Positions 8,721 through 17,829 are shown, counted from the stretch's first letter. The stretch is DNA of 64,000 nt from JACKJK01 sp046159835 (GCF_046159835.1 NZ_JBJXCY010000001.1:1736001-1800000); one strand, 5' to 3'. Made by a program: numbers and translations. Notes: generated from the sequence alone by a model not told the origin.

Positions 8721-9389
8721 TCAGTAGAGCGTCGCGGATTGCCGGGCCGGCAGGGCCGCGTCGTAACTCTCGGCATCAAAGCTTGCGTGCGCCTGTTTCA
8801 GCATCTCGCCGGCGCTCGGCAGGTCCTTGCGTCGGGCATGGCCCGCCGGGTCCCAGGCCTGCGCCCGCATGAACGCGCGCGCGCACTGGAAATAGACGCG
8901 CTCGATATCGATGAGCAGCACCGTTGCCGGCAGCTTGCCCTGCACGCTGTGGGCCGCGCAGACGGCCTCGTCGGCGGTGATGCGCCCGAGTCCGCGAATG
9001 CGCAGCGTCTCGTTGACGCCGGGAATGACGAAAAGCAGCGACACGCGCGGGTCGGCCACGATGTTGCGCAGGCTGTCGATGCGGTTGTTGCCGCGCCGGT
9101 CCGGCAGGGCCAGCAGCCGGTCATGCACCACGTGAACGAAGCCCGGCGCATCCCCGCGCGGCGAAATGTCGAGCCGCCCCTCGCCTACCGTTGCCAGCAT
9201 GGCGAGCGGCGCACGCTCAACAACAGCGCGGTACGCCGGCGCCAGGCGCTCGGTTTCCTTCACCAGCGACGCTTCGCTGCATGTCGTGTAGATCGCGTCG
9301 AGTTCGCCGACGTGCGTCAGCGGTGCCGCCGCCTCGTAGTCGGGCGTTGCGGCTCGGGCGGTCGCGTCAGCCGAATCGGAAATCGTCAC
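8721..9389 (-). CDS. PPOX-class FMN-dependent flavoprotein (pyridoxamine phosphate oxidase-like)
   Basis: This 222-residue protein starts at a GTG with AGGAGG 7 bases upstream. It has the split-barrel flavin-binding architecture of the MSMEG_1061-like group: APLAMLATVGEGRLDISPRGDAPGFV, then LLALPDRRGNNRIDSLRNI, then VSLLFVIPGVNETLRIRG and a C-terminal KDLPSAGEML segment. Members bind FMN or F420 and are annotated as pyridoxamine 5'-phosphate oxidase-like, but the substrate is unknown here. An intrinsic terminator separates it from the phasin gene upstream, so it probably has its own promoter. Confidence 0.87.
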   Translation of the reverse strand: MTISDSADATARAATPDYEAAAPLTHVGELDAIYTTCSEASLVKETERLAPAYRAVVERAPLAMLATVGEGRLDISPRGDAPGFVHVVHDRLLALPDRRGNNRIDSLRNIVADPRVSLLFVIPGVNETLRIRGLGRITADEAVCAAHSVQGKLPATVLLIDIERVYFQCARAFMRAQAWDPAGHARRKDLPSAGEMLKQAHASFDAESYDAALPARQSATLY

Positions 9390-9453
9390 GTTGCCCTCCT
9401 GTCAGGGACTCAAAGCAGTGCCAAGGGTGACTCCCGGCATACAGGCGGGCAAC

Positions 9454-9481
9454 AAAAAAGCCCGGCCTGCGGGGCCGGGCT
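9454..9481 (-). terminator. Intrinsic terminator of the phasin gene
   Basis: A 9-bp GC-rich stem (9459-9467 with 9473-9481) is followed, in the minus-strand direction, by a run of six U. It lies 34 bases beyond the phasin stop codon. Confidence 0.88.
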
Positions 9482-9514
9482 CGATCTCTTCGAAAAGCAG
9501 TTCGCCGGATTGGC

Positions 9515-9847
9515 TTACTTGGAGGCCTTCGCCACCATCGTTTCCATCGGCTTGTAGCTTTCCTTGGCGAGGTCGGTGAACATTTCACCCATCTTGCCGG
9601 CCTGAGCCATGAAGCCCTCGTAGCTGGACTTTGCATAGCCGGTCTGGATTTCCAGGGCCTTGTCGAAGGACTTGGCGCCCATCATCTGCTCCAGGACCGA
9701 TGCGCCTTCCTCGAAGGACTTCTTCGAGTAGTCAGCCATCTCGGCGGCAATTGCCTGCATGGACTTGGAAACGTTGCCAAAGCTCTGCATGGCGAGCTCG
9801 ACATTATCCTTGCCCGCCTTCTGGATGTCTTCAAAACCGTTGATCAT
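9515..9847 (-). CDS. Phasin family protein
   Basis: This small helical protein (110 residues) has the phasin pattern: amphipathic and free of cysteine and tryptophan, with AKSFDKALEIQTGYAKSSYEGF in the central helix, typical of phasins that coat polyhydroxyalkanoate granules. The ATG at 9847 follows a GGGAGA ribosome-binding site; an upstream in-frame start at 9871 is possible but unsupported. It is a single-gene unit with a strong promoter candidate and its own terminator. PHA synthase genes are not in the window, so the PHA link is inferred from family. Confidence 0.88.
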   Translation of the reverse strand: MINGFEDIQKAGKDNVELAMQSFGNVSKSMQAIAAEMADYSKKSFEEGASVLEQMMGAKSFDKALEIQTGYAKSSYEGFMAQAGKMGEMFTDLAKESYKPMETMVAKASK

Positions 9848-9918
9848 GTCGTGTCTCCCAAGACTTTGCATGTAGAAGGTACACGGCGGCCTCGCCGCGC
9901 CCTGCTGCGCTGCGACAT

Positions 9919-9967
9919 GTTATATGTGCAGTGCATCATCAGAGTCAAGGTATTTTTGTGCAGCGCA
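9919..9967 (-). promoter_or_regulatory. Phasin promoter with paired 11-bp direct repeats
   Basis: On the minus strand TTGACT (9948-9943) and TATAAC (9924-9919) are separated by 18 bases, a good sigma-70 pattern. Near-identical 11-mers TGCACTGCACA (9935-9925) and TGCGCTGCACA (9967-9957) lie in the spacer next to the -10 and just upstream of the -35, exactly 32 bases apart. The TGC-rich content fits the known preference of PhaR, the PHA-responsive repressor of phasin genes, but PhaR binding is an inference. Confidence 0.6.
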
Positions 9968-10225
9968 CAATGAGCGATTGCGGCATTTTTTTGCATTTTG
10001 CCACGACCTCGCCAAGTTTTACCCTTTTCTAACCGTGCGACTCTAACGTCGATAGCCACGTGGGGTGCGTAGAGTTGGCGCGTGATTGCCTGAGCTACCC
10101 GGACCGGGGTCTGGTAGCGAGATTGACGCCCGCAGCATCCACTTGAATGGCTGTTTAGTTTCGCGTTGGAGTGTCACCGCGTGTAAAAGCGGTTAGATTT
10201 CCGGCCGGGTACGGGTGGGTACAAC
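9968..10225. other. Intergenic region between phasin and carboxypeptidase genes
   Basis: With the promoter and leader above it, 9848-10225 is the only stretch over 300 bases without a gene. It holds the phasin promoter on the left and presumably the dacA-like promoter and leader on the right. An imperfect stem-loop has arms GCTACC at 10094-10099 and GGTAGC at 10113-10118. I see no open frame with a credible start and no RNA gene of a known family. Confidence 0.5.
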
Positions 10226-11941
10226 TTGAAAAATCTCAGATCTCTCGCAATCGCGAGTCTTCTCGCTTGCGCTTTCGCCATGCAATTCACCGCCGTACAG
10301 GCGGCGCCGAAATATGTCTCGATCGCAATCGACGGCAATACCGGCGAAATCCTTCAGTCGACGCGGCCCGATACGCTGGTTCATCCCGCGTCGCTGACGA
10401 AGATCATGACGCTCTACATCGTCTTCGAGGAACTCGAGGCGGGTCGTCTGTCGCTGAGCGACAGCTTCACGGTGTCCAAGTTCGCGGCCAGCCAGGTGCC
10501 CTCCAAGCTTGGCCTCGCGCCGGGCTCGAAGATTTCGGTTCGCGACGCGATCCTGTCTCTCGTCACCAAGTCGGCCAACGACATGGCCGTCACCGTTGCC
10601 GAGAACATCTCCGGCTCTCAGACCAAATTCGCCGAGCGCATGACGCAGACCGCGCACCGTCTTGGCATGAAGCGCACCGTCTACAAGAACGCCTCGGGCC
10701 TGCCGAACGACGATCAGGTGACCACCGCCCGCGACCAGGCGACCCTTGGCCAGACCATCCAGGTTCGCTTCCCGGGCTACTACAAGTTCTTCGACACCAC
10801 CCAGTTCACGTTCAAGGGCCGCAAGTACCGCAACCACAACCGGCTTCTGGGCAAGGTGAAGGGCGTCGACGGCATCAAGACCGGCTACATCCGCGCCTCC
10901 GGCTTCAACCTCGTTTCCTCGATCCGCCGTGGCGACCGTCACGTCGTTGCTGTCATCATCGGCGCCAAGTCGGGCAAGTCCCGCAACGCCGCGATGGAAA
11001 AGCTGCTGGAAAAGGCCATCACGCAGGCCAAGCCGCGCCGCAACGACCTGCTGCTGTCGCAGGCAGGCCCAATCCCCTCTCCGCGCCGCAACCCGGTTCC
11101 GCTGATCGCCCGCCAGCCGGCCGGCCAGCAGTCCCCGGTTGTCATGGCGTCGGCTCCGGCTGCCTCGCCGGCACCGTCTGCCGCCGCAGCGCCTGCCGCG
11201 GGTGACAAGCCTCTCGTGCTGGTCCCCAATGGTCGTGGCGGCTTCAAGGTCGCGCAGGCCACGATGGCAGCGCCCGTCGTCGCCACGCAGACCCAGCCCC
11301 AGATCCAGGCCCCTGCACAGCGCGCGCCTGCATCGGTCTCGCAGCCGGCCACCCAGCTTGCGGCCTACCAGCCGTCGGCGGTGGCCACCGCAGCGCCGAT
11401 CCCCTCGCAGCCGGTCGCGCGCACCGAAGTGCAGCAGACCGGGTCCTTCGCACCGCGCATCACCATCGTGACGCCGGCCCGCGTGGTTCCCGCCGCCGCA
11501 CCGCAGGTCGCCATGGCCAGCGCCCAGCCGGTCTACATGCAGGACGCCACCGCTCCGCAGGTCGCACAGCCCGTGGCGCAGCCGATCGCACAGCAGATTG
11601 CGCTGGCCCAGCCGGCCCAGGCCGCGCCCGCACCGGCTCGCCAGCAGGTGCTTGCCAGCGCGCGCGCCGCAGAGCCGCTGCCCACCGCGCGCGTCAACGG
11701 CGACTACGCCATCCAGATCGGCGCCGTGCCGGACGAGCAGGCCGCCCGCAAGCTGATCGCCTTGGCGCAGCTTCGCGCCGGAGAACTACTCGCTGGTCGC
11801 AGCCCCTTCACCCAGACGGTCGACAAGAACGGCGCAACCTTGTGGCGCGCCCGCTTCGCCGGCTTCGATCGCTCCGGGGCCAAGGATGCCTGCAAGGCGC
11901 TCCAGGAGAAGGATTTCGGGTGCTTCCCGATCCGCCACTAA
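10226..11941 (+). CDS. D-alanyl-D-alanine carboxypeptidase with C-terminal SPOR domain
   Basis: This 571-residue peptidase S11 (penicillin-binding protein 5 type) trims the terminal D-Ala from peptidoglycan pentapeptides. It opens with a signal peptide cleaved near AVQA. The active-site motifs are all present: SLTK (Ser56/Lys59), SANDM and KTGYIRASG. After residue 280 comes a long Ala/Pro/Gln-rich linker, and the last 75 residues (DYAIQIGAVPDEQAARKL onward) form a SPOR domain, which targets proteins to denuded septal glycan. No ATG or GTG is available after the upstream in-frame TAA at 10184, so the TTG at 10226 is the start. Confidence 0.93.
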   Translation: MKNLRSLAIASLLACAFAMQFTAVQAAPKYVSIAIDGNTGEILQSTRPDTLVHPASLTKIMTLYIVFEELEAGRLSLSDSFTVSKFAASQVPSKLGLAPGSKISVRDAILSLVTKSANDMAVTVAENISGSQTKFAERMTQTAHRLGMKRTVYKNASGLPNDDQVTTARDQATLGQTIQVRFPGYYKFFDTTQFTFKGRKYRNHNRLLGKVKGVDGIKTGYIRASGFNLVSSIRRGDRHVVAVIIGAKSGKSRNAAMEKLLEKAITQAKPRRNDLLLSQAGPIPSPRRNPVPLIARQPAGQQSPVVMASAPAASPAPSAAAAPAAGDKPLVLVPNGRGGFKVAQATMAAPVVATQTQPQIQAPAQRAPASVSQPATQLAAYQPSAVATAAPIPSQPVARTEVQQTGSFAPRITIVTPARVVPAAAPQVAMASAQPVYMQDATAPQVAQPVAQPIAQQIALAQPAQAAPAPARQQVLASARAAEPLPTARVNGDYAIQIGAVPDEQAARKLIALAQLRAGELLAGRSPFTQTVDKNGATLWRARFAGFDRSGAKDACKALQEKDFGCFPIRH

Positions 11942-12035
11942 CGAATTCGGGCCGGATGCCCCATCGGCACCCGGCCCGCTGACTTCGAGTTTTGTTTGAG
12001 TTGCGTCCAGTCGCGTTGCGTTGAGTACAGGAGCG

Positions 12036-12746
12036 TTATCGATGAGCGTTCAGCAGCAGATCCTTGGCTTCGTTAATCTTCGCCGCCAGGTAAGTCGACC
12101 CGCCCCGGTCGGGGTGAAGCCTCTTCATAAGCGCGCGATGAGCGCTTCGGATCTCCTTGTCGCCCGCTCCGGGCGCGAGCCCAAGAACCTCGTAGGCTTC
12201 CTCCTGCGTCATTGGGCCCTCAACCGGGCCGCCCTGACCTTGCCGCCCGCCCGTATCCGTCTCAGCGTCGTCACGCCATCCGGGCGCACGGCGGTCAAGA
12301 TACGCCTCAAGCAGGGCTGCTGAATCCGCATCGGCCTCGCCGAACAGCGCGGTGATCTGGGCCACGTCGAGATCATCCAGCGCCACGCCGCGGTGCGCAC
12401 CGCCCATCACGACCCCGCTCATCTCGCCGGTATCGTGATCGAGCGTCATCTCGACAATGTTGCCGCGCACCGTCGACGTCTGGCCGGACGTTCGGTTGGT
12501 CCTTGAACCAAAACTGGCGGCGCCCGGCAGGTGGAAGCCGAGCATCGACAGCCCGAAGGCTGCGACCGGTACCGCGATCACCCACTGCCCTCGCAACAGG
12601 AAAAAGAACGCAACGAGCAGCATCGCGACCGCGCCTGCCCGCTTGACCCAGCGCGCCAACGTTGCCGGGTTCGCCTTCGTGAAGCTGTTCAGCGCGAAGA
12701 GAAGCAGGACGAGGATCAGCGCCCCGACGAGAAAGGCACCGACCAT
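12036..12746 (-). CDS. Membrane-anchored J-domain (DnaJ-like) protein
   Basis: The protein has 236 residues. The first 70 contain about three hydrophobic segments, so it is membrane bound, and the C-terminal 65 residues are a J domain with EEAYEVLGLAPGAGDKEI and the HPD motif in LMKRLHPDRGG. J domains stimulate Hsp70 ATPase; the client is unknown. The middle region has GNIVEMTLDHDTGEMSG, a conserved block in alphaproteobacterial members of this family. The ATG overlaps the stop of the upstream VWA gene by one base (TGATG), so the two are translationally coupled. Confidence 0.88.
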   Translation of the reverse strand: MVGAFLVGALILVLLLFALNSFTKANPATLARWVKRAGAVAMLLVAFFFLLRGQWVIAVPVAAFGLSMLGFHLPGAASFGSRTNRTSGQTSTVRGNIVEMTLDHDTGEMSGVVMGGAHRGVALDDLDVAQITALFGEADADSAALLEAYLDRRAPGWRDDAETDTGGRQGQGGPVEGPMTQEEAYEVLGLAPGAGDKEIRSAHRALMKRLHPDRGGSTYLAAKINEAKDLLLNAHR

Positions 12747-13486
12747 CAGCGCCCGCCCATCTGCTCGATCATGAGCCGCGCCGACCCGCCTGCCTTGCCC
12801 GACAGCTTCTCGAGAGCCTTCATCCCGCCTGCGGCATAGACCGCGACGGCCGACAGCAGGTCCTTCAACTGCGCAGCGGACCCCGGGTCGAACCGGCAGA
12901 AGGCTCCACCCGTCAGCCGCGCGATCTCGCGGAACGCCTGCTCGGCAATCGGGTCGCGCCCCTCCTGGAACAGGAAGACCGGCACCTTGAGCAGGCCCAG
13001 CTCTCCGGCGACGGCGCAAAGGTGGTCGACATTCTCCTCCATCGCGTCGCCGACATAGACCAGCGCCTGAACCGGCTTCTTGCCGGTCTCGGTGCGCACG
13101 TGCGACAGCACCCGGCCGATCTGCGTCTGCCCGCCACGGCAGTCGATGCGCGTCATCATGTTGGCGAGCGCGCTTGCATCGCTGGCCCATTTGCCGGCCC
13201 GGCATTCGTTGAAGCCGCGGAAATAGACAAGCTGGATATCCAGCCCGCCAACATCGCCGGCCGCGCGGAACATCTCACCCTGCAGCTTGCACGCAACGTC
13301 CCATGTCGGCTGGCGACTCATGGTGGCGTCGAGCGCAAACACCAGCCGCCCGCGCGCACCGTCAGGCGCCTTGGCAGGTGTCATCGCGCGCGCCTTGTTG
13401 AGGAACGCGGCCACATCGGCACTGGAATTGGTCTCGCGAACCTCCGCGCCGGTCTTGCTTGTGATGTCTTTGTGCTTGTCCGCCAT
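12746..13486 (-). CDS. VWA domain-containing protein
   Basis: This soluble 246-residue protein has a von Willebrand factor A fold: the MIDAS-like motif DATMS follows LVFALDA, and GGQTQIGRVLSHV and QALVYVGDAMEEN are further metal-site elements. No signal peptide is seen. It starts at ATG 13486; an upstream in-frame extension to 13546 lacks support. The partner J-domain gene follows with a one-base overlap, pointing to a chaperone-linked function, but no defined role is known to me. Confidence 0.85.
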   Translation of the reverse strand: MADKHKDITSKTGAEVRETNSSADVAAFLNKARAMTPAKAPDGARGRLVFALDATMSRQPTWDVACKLQGEMFRAAGDVGGLDIQLVYFRGFNECRAGKWASDASALANMMTRIDCRGGQTQIGRVLSHVRTETGKKPVQALVYVGDAMEENVDHLCAVAGELGLLKVPVFLFQEGRDPIAEQAFREIARLTGGAFCRFDPGSAAQLKDLLSAVAVYAAGGMKALEKLSGKAGGSARLMIEQMGGR

Positions 13487-13588
13487 GTCACCGCTGTATC
13501 GTTCGCCCGGCGAGGCACAAAGCCCCGCCGTCGAGAAAGCTACCACGGCAAATGTGGCGCGGAATGGCGGGAACGCAAGCGGTGGGGG

Positions 13589-14503
13589 TCAGCGGGCGAG
13601 AACGTCGCCCAGTTCCAGCGGCTCCCGGCAGCTTTCGATCCACAGCCTGCGGGCTTCAGCGCGGCGCAGGCCGCGTTCATCCACCGGCAGGCGGAGCTGG
13701 TCGATCAGGCGGCGGATTTCGCGCCGCGCCGCCAGGTGCGACAGGCTCGGGCGCGAGCCGAGAAGTTCTTCCTCGATCGGGTCGAGCGCGGTCAGCCCGC
13801 GCGGGAAGAACTCGCGGAAGACGACGCGCTCGCAGATGCCCTCGCCCACCCGGAACCCAAGCTGGCCGGATAGTTGCGATAGCGTGCCGGCAACGCGCTG
13901 GTTGTTGCGGGAATCGAGCGTCGCAATGCGGTTGCGCACGACGACCCAGTCGATGAGGACCTCGTCCACGATGCGCCGCTTGCGGCGCGCCTCGCGCACC
14001 ATGCGCGCGAAATGGCTGATGCCCATCACTTCCAGCGTTTCGGGGTCGACTTCGGCCAGAACGTCGAAATCGACGAAGCTGTCGTTTATCGGCGTGATGA
14101 GCGTGTCGGCCATGGAATGGGCCAGGCGCATCAGGTAGCTATCGCTACCCGGCGTATCGATGACGATAAAGTCGACATTGCGCTCACAGCGCGACACGGC
14201 GTCGGCGAAGTCCGCGAACTCGCGTTCCTCGTTGAGGCGAACATTGTCGCCCTTGGCGCGTGCCGGCGAAAAATGCTCCGGGCACTGCAGCTTGAGACCG
14301 CGCCGCTGAGACCAGCGTTTTCGGTTCTCGACATAGTGGGTGAGCGAATGCTGGCGGGCGTCCAGATCGATGGACGCAACGCGCTGCCCCAGCTTCAGCA
14401 GGTGCACGATGACGTGCATCGACAACGTGCTCTTGCCCGACCCACCCTTTTCGTTCCCGACAACGATCACGTGAGCCGACCGGCGAGGTGTGACTTCCCG
14501 CAT
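13589..14503 (-). CDS. mipZ: Division-plane positioning ATPase MipZ
   Basis: This 304-residue ParA/MinD-like ATPase positions the FtsZ ring away from the poles in alphaproteobacteria by forming a gradient from ParB-bound origins. The deviant Walker A motif reads EKGGSGKSTLSMHV, the switch region DLDARQHSLTHYVENR, and the Walker B/switch II DFIVIDTPGSDSYL. VVVRNRIATLDSRNN and ERVVFREFFPRGLTALD are MipZ-specific blocks. GGAGAC lies 7 bases before the ATG. Upstream sequence holds a dense group of GANTC methylation sites. Confidence 0.96.
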   Translation of the reverse strand: MREVTPRRSAHVIVVGNEKGGSGKSTLSMHVIVHLLKLGQRVASIDLDARQHSLTHYVENRKRWSQRRGLKLQCPEHFSPARAKGDNVRLNEEREFADFADAVSRCERNVDFIVIDTPGSDSYLMRLAHSMADTLITPINDSFVDFDVLAEVDPETLEVMGISHFARMVREARRKRRIVDEVLIDWVVVRNRIATLDSRNNQRVAGTLSQLSGQLGFRVGEGICERVVFREFFPRGLTALDPIEEELLGSRPSLSHLAARREIRRLIDQLRLPVDERGLRRAEARRLWIESCREPLELGDVLAR

Positions 14504-14537
14504 CTTGGTCTCCGTTCCCCAATGTCTTCATCTTGGG

Positions 14538-14577
14538 GAATCAGAGGCGCGCGAATCAAGCGCTAAGACTCGCTTGA
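14538..14577 (-). promoter_or_regulatory. mipZ upstream region with three GANTC sites and an inverted repeat
   Basis: GANTC, the CcrM methyltransferase site, occurs at 14538-14542, 14553-14557 and 14568-14572, evenly spaced by 15 bases. A 7-bp inverted repeat (TCAAGCG 14556-14562, CGCTTGA 14571-14577) overlaps the last two. In Caulobacter, GcrA with CcrM methylation controls mipZ, so cell-cycle control is a reasonable inference. Confidence 0.5.
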
Positions 14578-14655
14578 CTGCTTTTAGACCTCGTTAGGGT
14601 TAAATGGCCGGGAAAACTGTGCACTCCTCGCAACAACTTTTTGCGCAACAGACGA

Positions 14656-17600
14656 TCATTTGCCTGCATCTGCGGCAAGTGACATCAAAGCCGCGTTTCC
14701 GCCGGATGCTGTCGTGTCCACCGAGACCACCCGTTCAGTGGCAAACCGGTAGAGGTAATGCGGTCCGCCAGCCTTCGGCCCGGTGCCCGAAAGGCCCTCG
14801 CCGCCGAACGGCTGGGAACCGACGATGGCGCCGATCTGGTTGCGATTGACGTAGATGTTGCCGACTTCCGCCAGCGTCGCGACCTGCTCGGCGCGCTCCT
14901 CGATGCGGGTGTGGATGCCGAGCGTCAGCCCGTAGCCGCTGGCATTGATATCCTCGATCAGGTTGCCGAGCTTCGACGCCTTGAAGCGCAACACGTGCAG
15001 GACCGGCCCGAACACCTCCCGCGTCACGTCGGAGAATGACTTCACCTCGTAGGCGACCGGCGCGACGAACGTGCCTTGCGCGGCTTCCTCGGTTGGCGTC
15101 ACTTCGCCGAGCACCTTGAAGAGGCTGGCGGCTTCCTTCTTGTATCCATCGAGTCCGGCGCGTGCTTCCTCGTCGATCACCGGACCGACATCGGTTGCGA
15201 AGTTCCACGGGTCGCCGACGCGCAGTTCGTCCATCGCACCCGTCAGCATCTTGATGACCCTGTCGGCCACGTCGTCCTGCACGCAGAGCACCCGCAGCGC
15301 CGAGCAGCGCTGGCCGGCGCTGTCGAAGGCCGCGCGCATCACGTCGCGGATGACCTGCTCGGGAAGTGCGGTGGAATCAACGATCATCGCGTTGATGCCG
15401 CCGGTTTCCGCGATCAGCGGCACGATGGGTCCGTCCTTGGCCGCAAGCGTGCGCTGGATCGCGGATGCAGTCGCGTTCGAGCCGGTGAAGGCCACGCCCG
15501 CGATACGCGGATCGGCGACCAGCGGCGCACCGACGCTTTCGCCGTCGCCCGGCATGAACTGAAGCACTGCACCGGGAATGCCCGCCTCGTGCATCAGTTG
15601 CACGGCGCGGAACGCGATCAGCGGCGTCTGCTCGGCCGGCTTGGCGATGGCTGTGTTGCCGGCGGCAAGCGCGGCGGACACCTGGCCCGTGAAGATTGCC
15701 AGCGGGAAGTTCCACGGCGAAATGCAGGCAAAGACGCCGCGCCCGTGCAGGCGCAGGGCGTTGCGCTCGCCTGTCGGCCCCGGCAGCGGCTTCGGCGCAC
15801 TGAATTCCTCGCGGGCGCGCGCTGCATAGTAGCGCAGGAAGTCGACCGCCTCGCGCAGGTCGGCCACCGCGTTGTCGAGCGACTTGCCGGCTTCCGCCAC
15901 CAGCAGGGCCAACAATTCCGGCGCGTGGTCCTCGTAGAGGTCGGCAGCCTTGTTGATGAGCTCGGCGCGTTTCGCACCGCCGAGCCGGTCCCATGCCCGG
16001 TGCGCGGCCTGCGCGCGGCCGACGGCCTCCTTGAGGGTCTTGGTGTCGGCATTGACGACGCTGCCGATGACGCGCGAGCGGTCCTGCGGACTGGTCACAG
16101 GCTTGGCCTCGCCCTTCACCGGCTTGCCGTCGAGCAGCGGCGTTGCGTCGAGCTTCTTCGCGACGGCCTTCTCCATCGCCTGCATCAGCGGATCGCGCAT
16201 GGTGCGTTCCGTCGTCAGGATGCCCTGGCTGTTGGGCCGTTCCGGCTGGAAGAGGTCCGCCGGCTTGTCGATATGCGGATGCGGCGTGCCGCCATGCTCC
16301 AGCGTCTCGGCAATCGGATCGGTGACGATCTCGCTGATGGGCGCCTCGTCGTCTGCCAGGCGGTTCACGAAGGAGGTGTTCGCGCCGTTTTCCAGCAGCC
16401 GCCGCACGAGATAGGCCAGCAAATCCTCGTGTCCGCCAACCGGCGCATAGATCCGGCAGGGCACGCCAAGATGCTGCTTGGGCACCACCGCGTCATAGAT
16501 CGCCTGTCCCATGCCGTGCAGGCGCTGGAACTCGTAGCCACCCTCGTTGCCTGCCATGACGTGCACGGCGGCAACCGTGTGGGCGTTGTGGGTGGCGAAC
16601 TGCGGATAGAACACATCGCGCCGCGCCAGCATCTTGCGTGCACAAGCGAGATAGGAAACGTCGGTGTGCGGCTTGCGGGTGAAGACCGGGAAGCCCGGCA
16701 AGCCGGCTTCCTGCGCCCGCTTGATTTCCGTGTCCCAGTACGCGCCCTTCACCAGCCGCACGGGGATGCGGTGACAGGTCTTGGCGGCAACACCAGCCAG
16801 CCAGTCGATCGTCGCCATCGCCCGCTTGCCATAGGCCTGCACCGCGAGGCCGAACCCGTCCCAGCCGGCAATGTCCTTGTCCGACAGCATCGCCTCGACG
16901 AGATCGAGGCTGATGTCTAGCCGGTCGGCCTCTTCGGCATCGACGGTGATCGCGATGCCTTCCTTCTTCGCCGCAATGACGAGGCTTTTCAGGCGCGGGA
17001 ACAATTCGTCCATCACCCGGCCCGGCTTCTTCTCCTCGTAGCGCGGATGGATCGCCGACAGTTTCACCGAGATGGACGGCTTGGCGAAGATCTCGGCATC
17101 GGGCGCGTGCTTGCGCGCGTCGCCGGCGATCTTCTTCAGTGCGTCGTGGTAGGACGCGAGGTAGCGCTGGGCGTCGTCCTCGGTCATCGCCGCTTCGCCG
17201 AGCATGTCGTAGGAATGCCGGTAGCCGCGCTCCTCGTTGTGGCGCGCGGTGTCCAGCGCCTCGTCGATGGTCTGCCCCAGCACGAACTGCCGGCCCATGA
17301 TGCGCATGGCCTGCCGCATCGCCTGCCGGATCACCGGCTCGCCGGAGCGCTTCACCATGCGCTTGAGAAGACCGCTGCCATCGTCCTGCGACTTGATGGA
17401 GACCACCTGCCCCGTCAGCATCAGCCCCCAAGTCGAGGCGTTCACGAACATGGAATCGGAATGACCGAGATGCTCGGCCCAGCCGCGCCCGGCGATCTTG
17501 TCGGCGATCAGCTTGTCCTGGGTCTGGGCGTCGGGAATGCGCAACAGCGCCTCGGCGAGGCACATCAGCACCACGCCTTCCTCGCTCGACAGCGAGTACT

Positions 17601-17829
17601 CGCTCATGAAGGCATCGACGCCGCCATGGTCGCGCCGCCCGGCGCGCGCCGCCATCACCAGCCGCCGCGCGGTTGCCTCGACACGGGGCGTCTCGTCCTC
17701 GCGCAGGCGGGCGCTTTCGGCAAGTTCCAGCACCAGCGGTGCCTCGTCGCACAGGTAATACTTGGCGATTCGCGGTCGCGGCATGCCCGCCACCACACCG
17801 TTCACGGCTTTTGCGCGCGTCTCACCCAT
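14656..17829 (-). CDS. putA: Bifunctional proline dehydrogenase / L-glutamate gamma-semialdehyde dehydrogenase
   Basis: This 1057-residue PutA oxidises proline to glutamate, first with an FAD domain and then with an NAD-dependent aldehyde dehydrogenase. The N-terminal third is the arm and PRODH barrel (VSIKSQDDG, VRLVKGAYWDTEIKRAQ), and the ALDH half has the nucleotide-binding FTGSN, the Glu in AETGGINAMIVDST and the catalytic Cys in SAGQRCSALRVLCV. There is no ribbon-helix-helix DNA-binding domain at the N-terminus, so it is not the autorepressing type. The ATG at 17829 follows GGAGG; a GTG 15 bases upstream is less likely. Control presumably falls to the divergent Lrp gene. Confidence 0.97.
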   Translation of the reverse strand: MGETRAKAVNGVVAGMPRPRIAKYYLCDEAPLVLELAESARLREDETPRVEATARRLVMAARAGRRDHGGVDAFMSEYSLSSEEGVVLMCLAEALLRIPDAQTQDKLIADKIAGRGWAEHLGHSDSMFVNASTWGLMLTGQVVSIKSQDDGSGLLKRMVKRSGEPVIRQAMRQAMRIMGRQFVLGQTIDEALDTARHNEERGYRHSYDMLGEAAMTEDDAQRYLASYHDALKKIAGDARKHAPDAEIFAKPSISVKLSAIHPRYEEKKPGRVMDELFPRLKSLVIAAKKEGIAITVDAEEADRLDISLDLVEAMLSDKDIAGWDGFGLAVQAYGKRAMATIDWLAGVAAKTCHRIPVRLVKGAYWDTEIKRAQEAGLPGFPVFTRKPHTDVSYLACARKMLARRDVFYPQFATHNAHTVAAVHVMAGNEGGYEFQRLHGMGQAIYDAVVPKQHLGVPCRIYAPVGGHEDLLAYLVRRLLENGANTSFVNRLADDEAPISEIVTDPIAETLEHGGTPHPHIDKPADLFQPERPNSQGILTTERTMRDPLMQAMEKAVAKKLDATPLLDGKPVKGEAKPVTSPQDRSRVIGSVVNADTKTLKEAVGRAQAAHRAWDRLGGAKRAELINKAADLYEDHAPELLALLVAEAGKSLDNAVADLREAVDFLRYYAARAREEFSAPKPLPGPTGERNALRLHGRGVFACISPWNFPLAIFTGQVSAALAAGNTAIAKPAEQTPLIAFRAVQLMHEAGIPGAVLQFMPGDGESVGAPLVADPRIAGVAFTGSNATASAIQRTLAAKDGPIVPLIAETGGINAMIVDSTALPEQVIRDVMRAAFDSAGQRCSALRVLCVQDDVADRVIKMLTGAMDELRVGDPWNFATDVGPVIDEEARAGLDGYKKEAASLFKVLGEVTPTEEAAQGTFVAPVAYEVKSFSDVTREVFGPVLHVLRFKASKLGNLIEDINASGYGLTLGIHTRIEERAEQVATLAEVGNIYVNRNQIGAIVGSQPFGGEGLSGTGPKAGGPHYLYRFATERVVSVDTTASGGNAALMSLAADAGK

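Noticed and set aside
15076..16920. Plus-strand open frame of 614 codons
   Set aside because: It lies wholly opposite putA, which has complete catalytic motifs; high GC creates long antisense frames.
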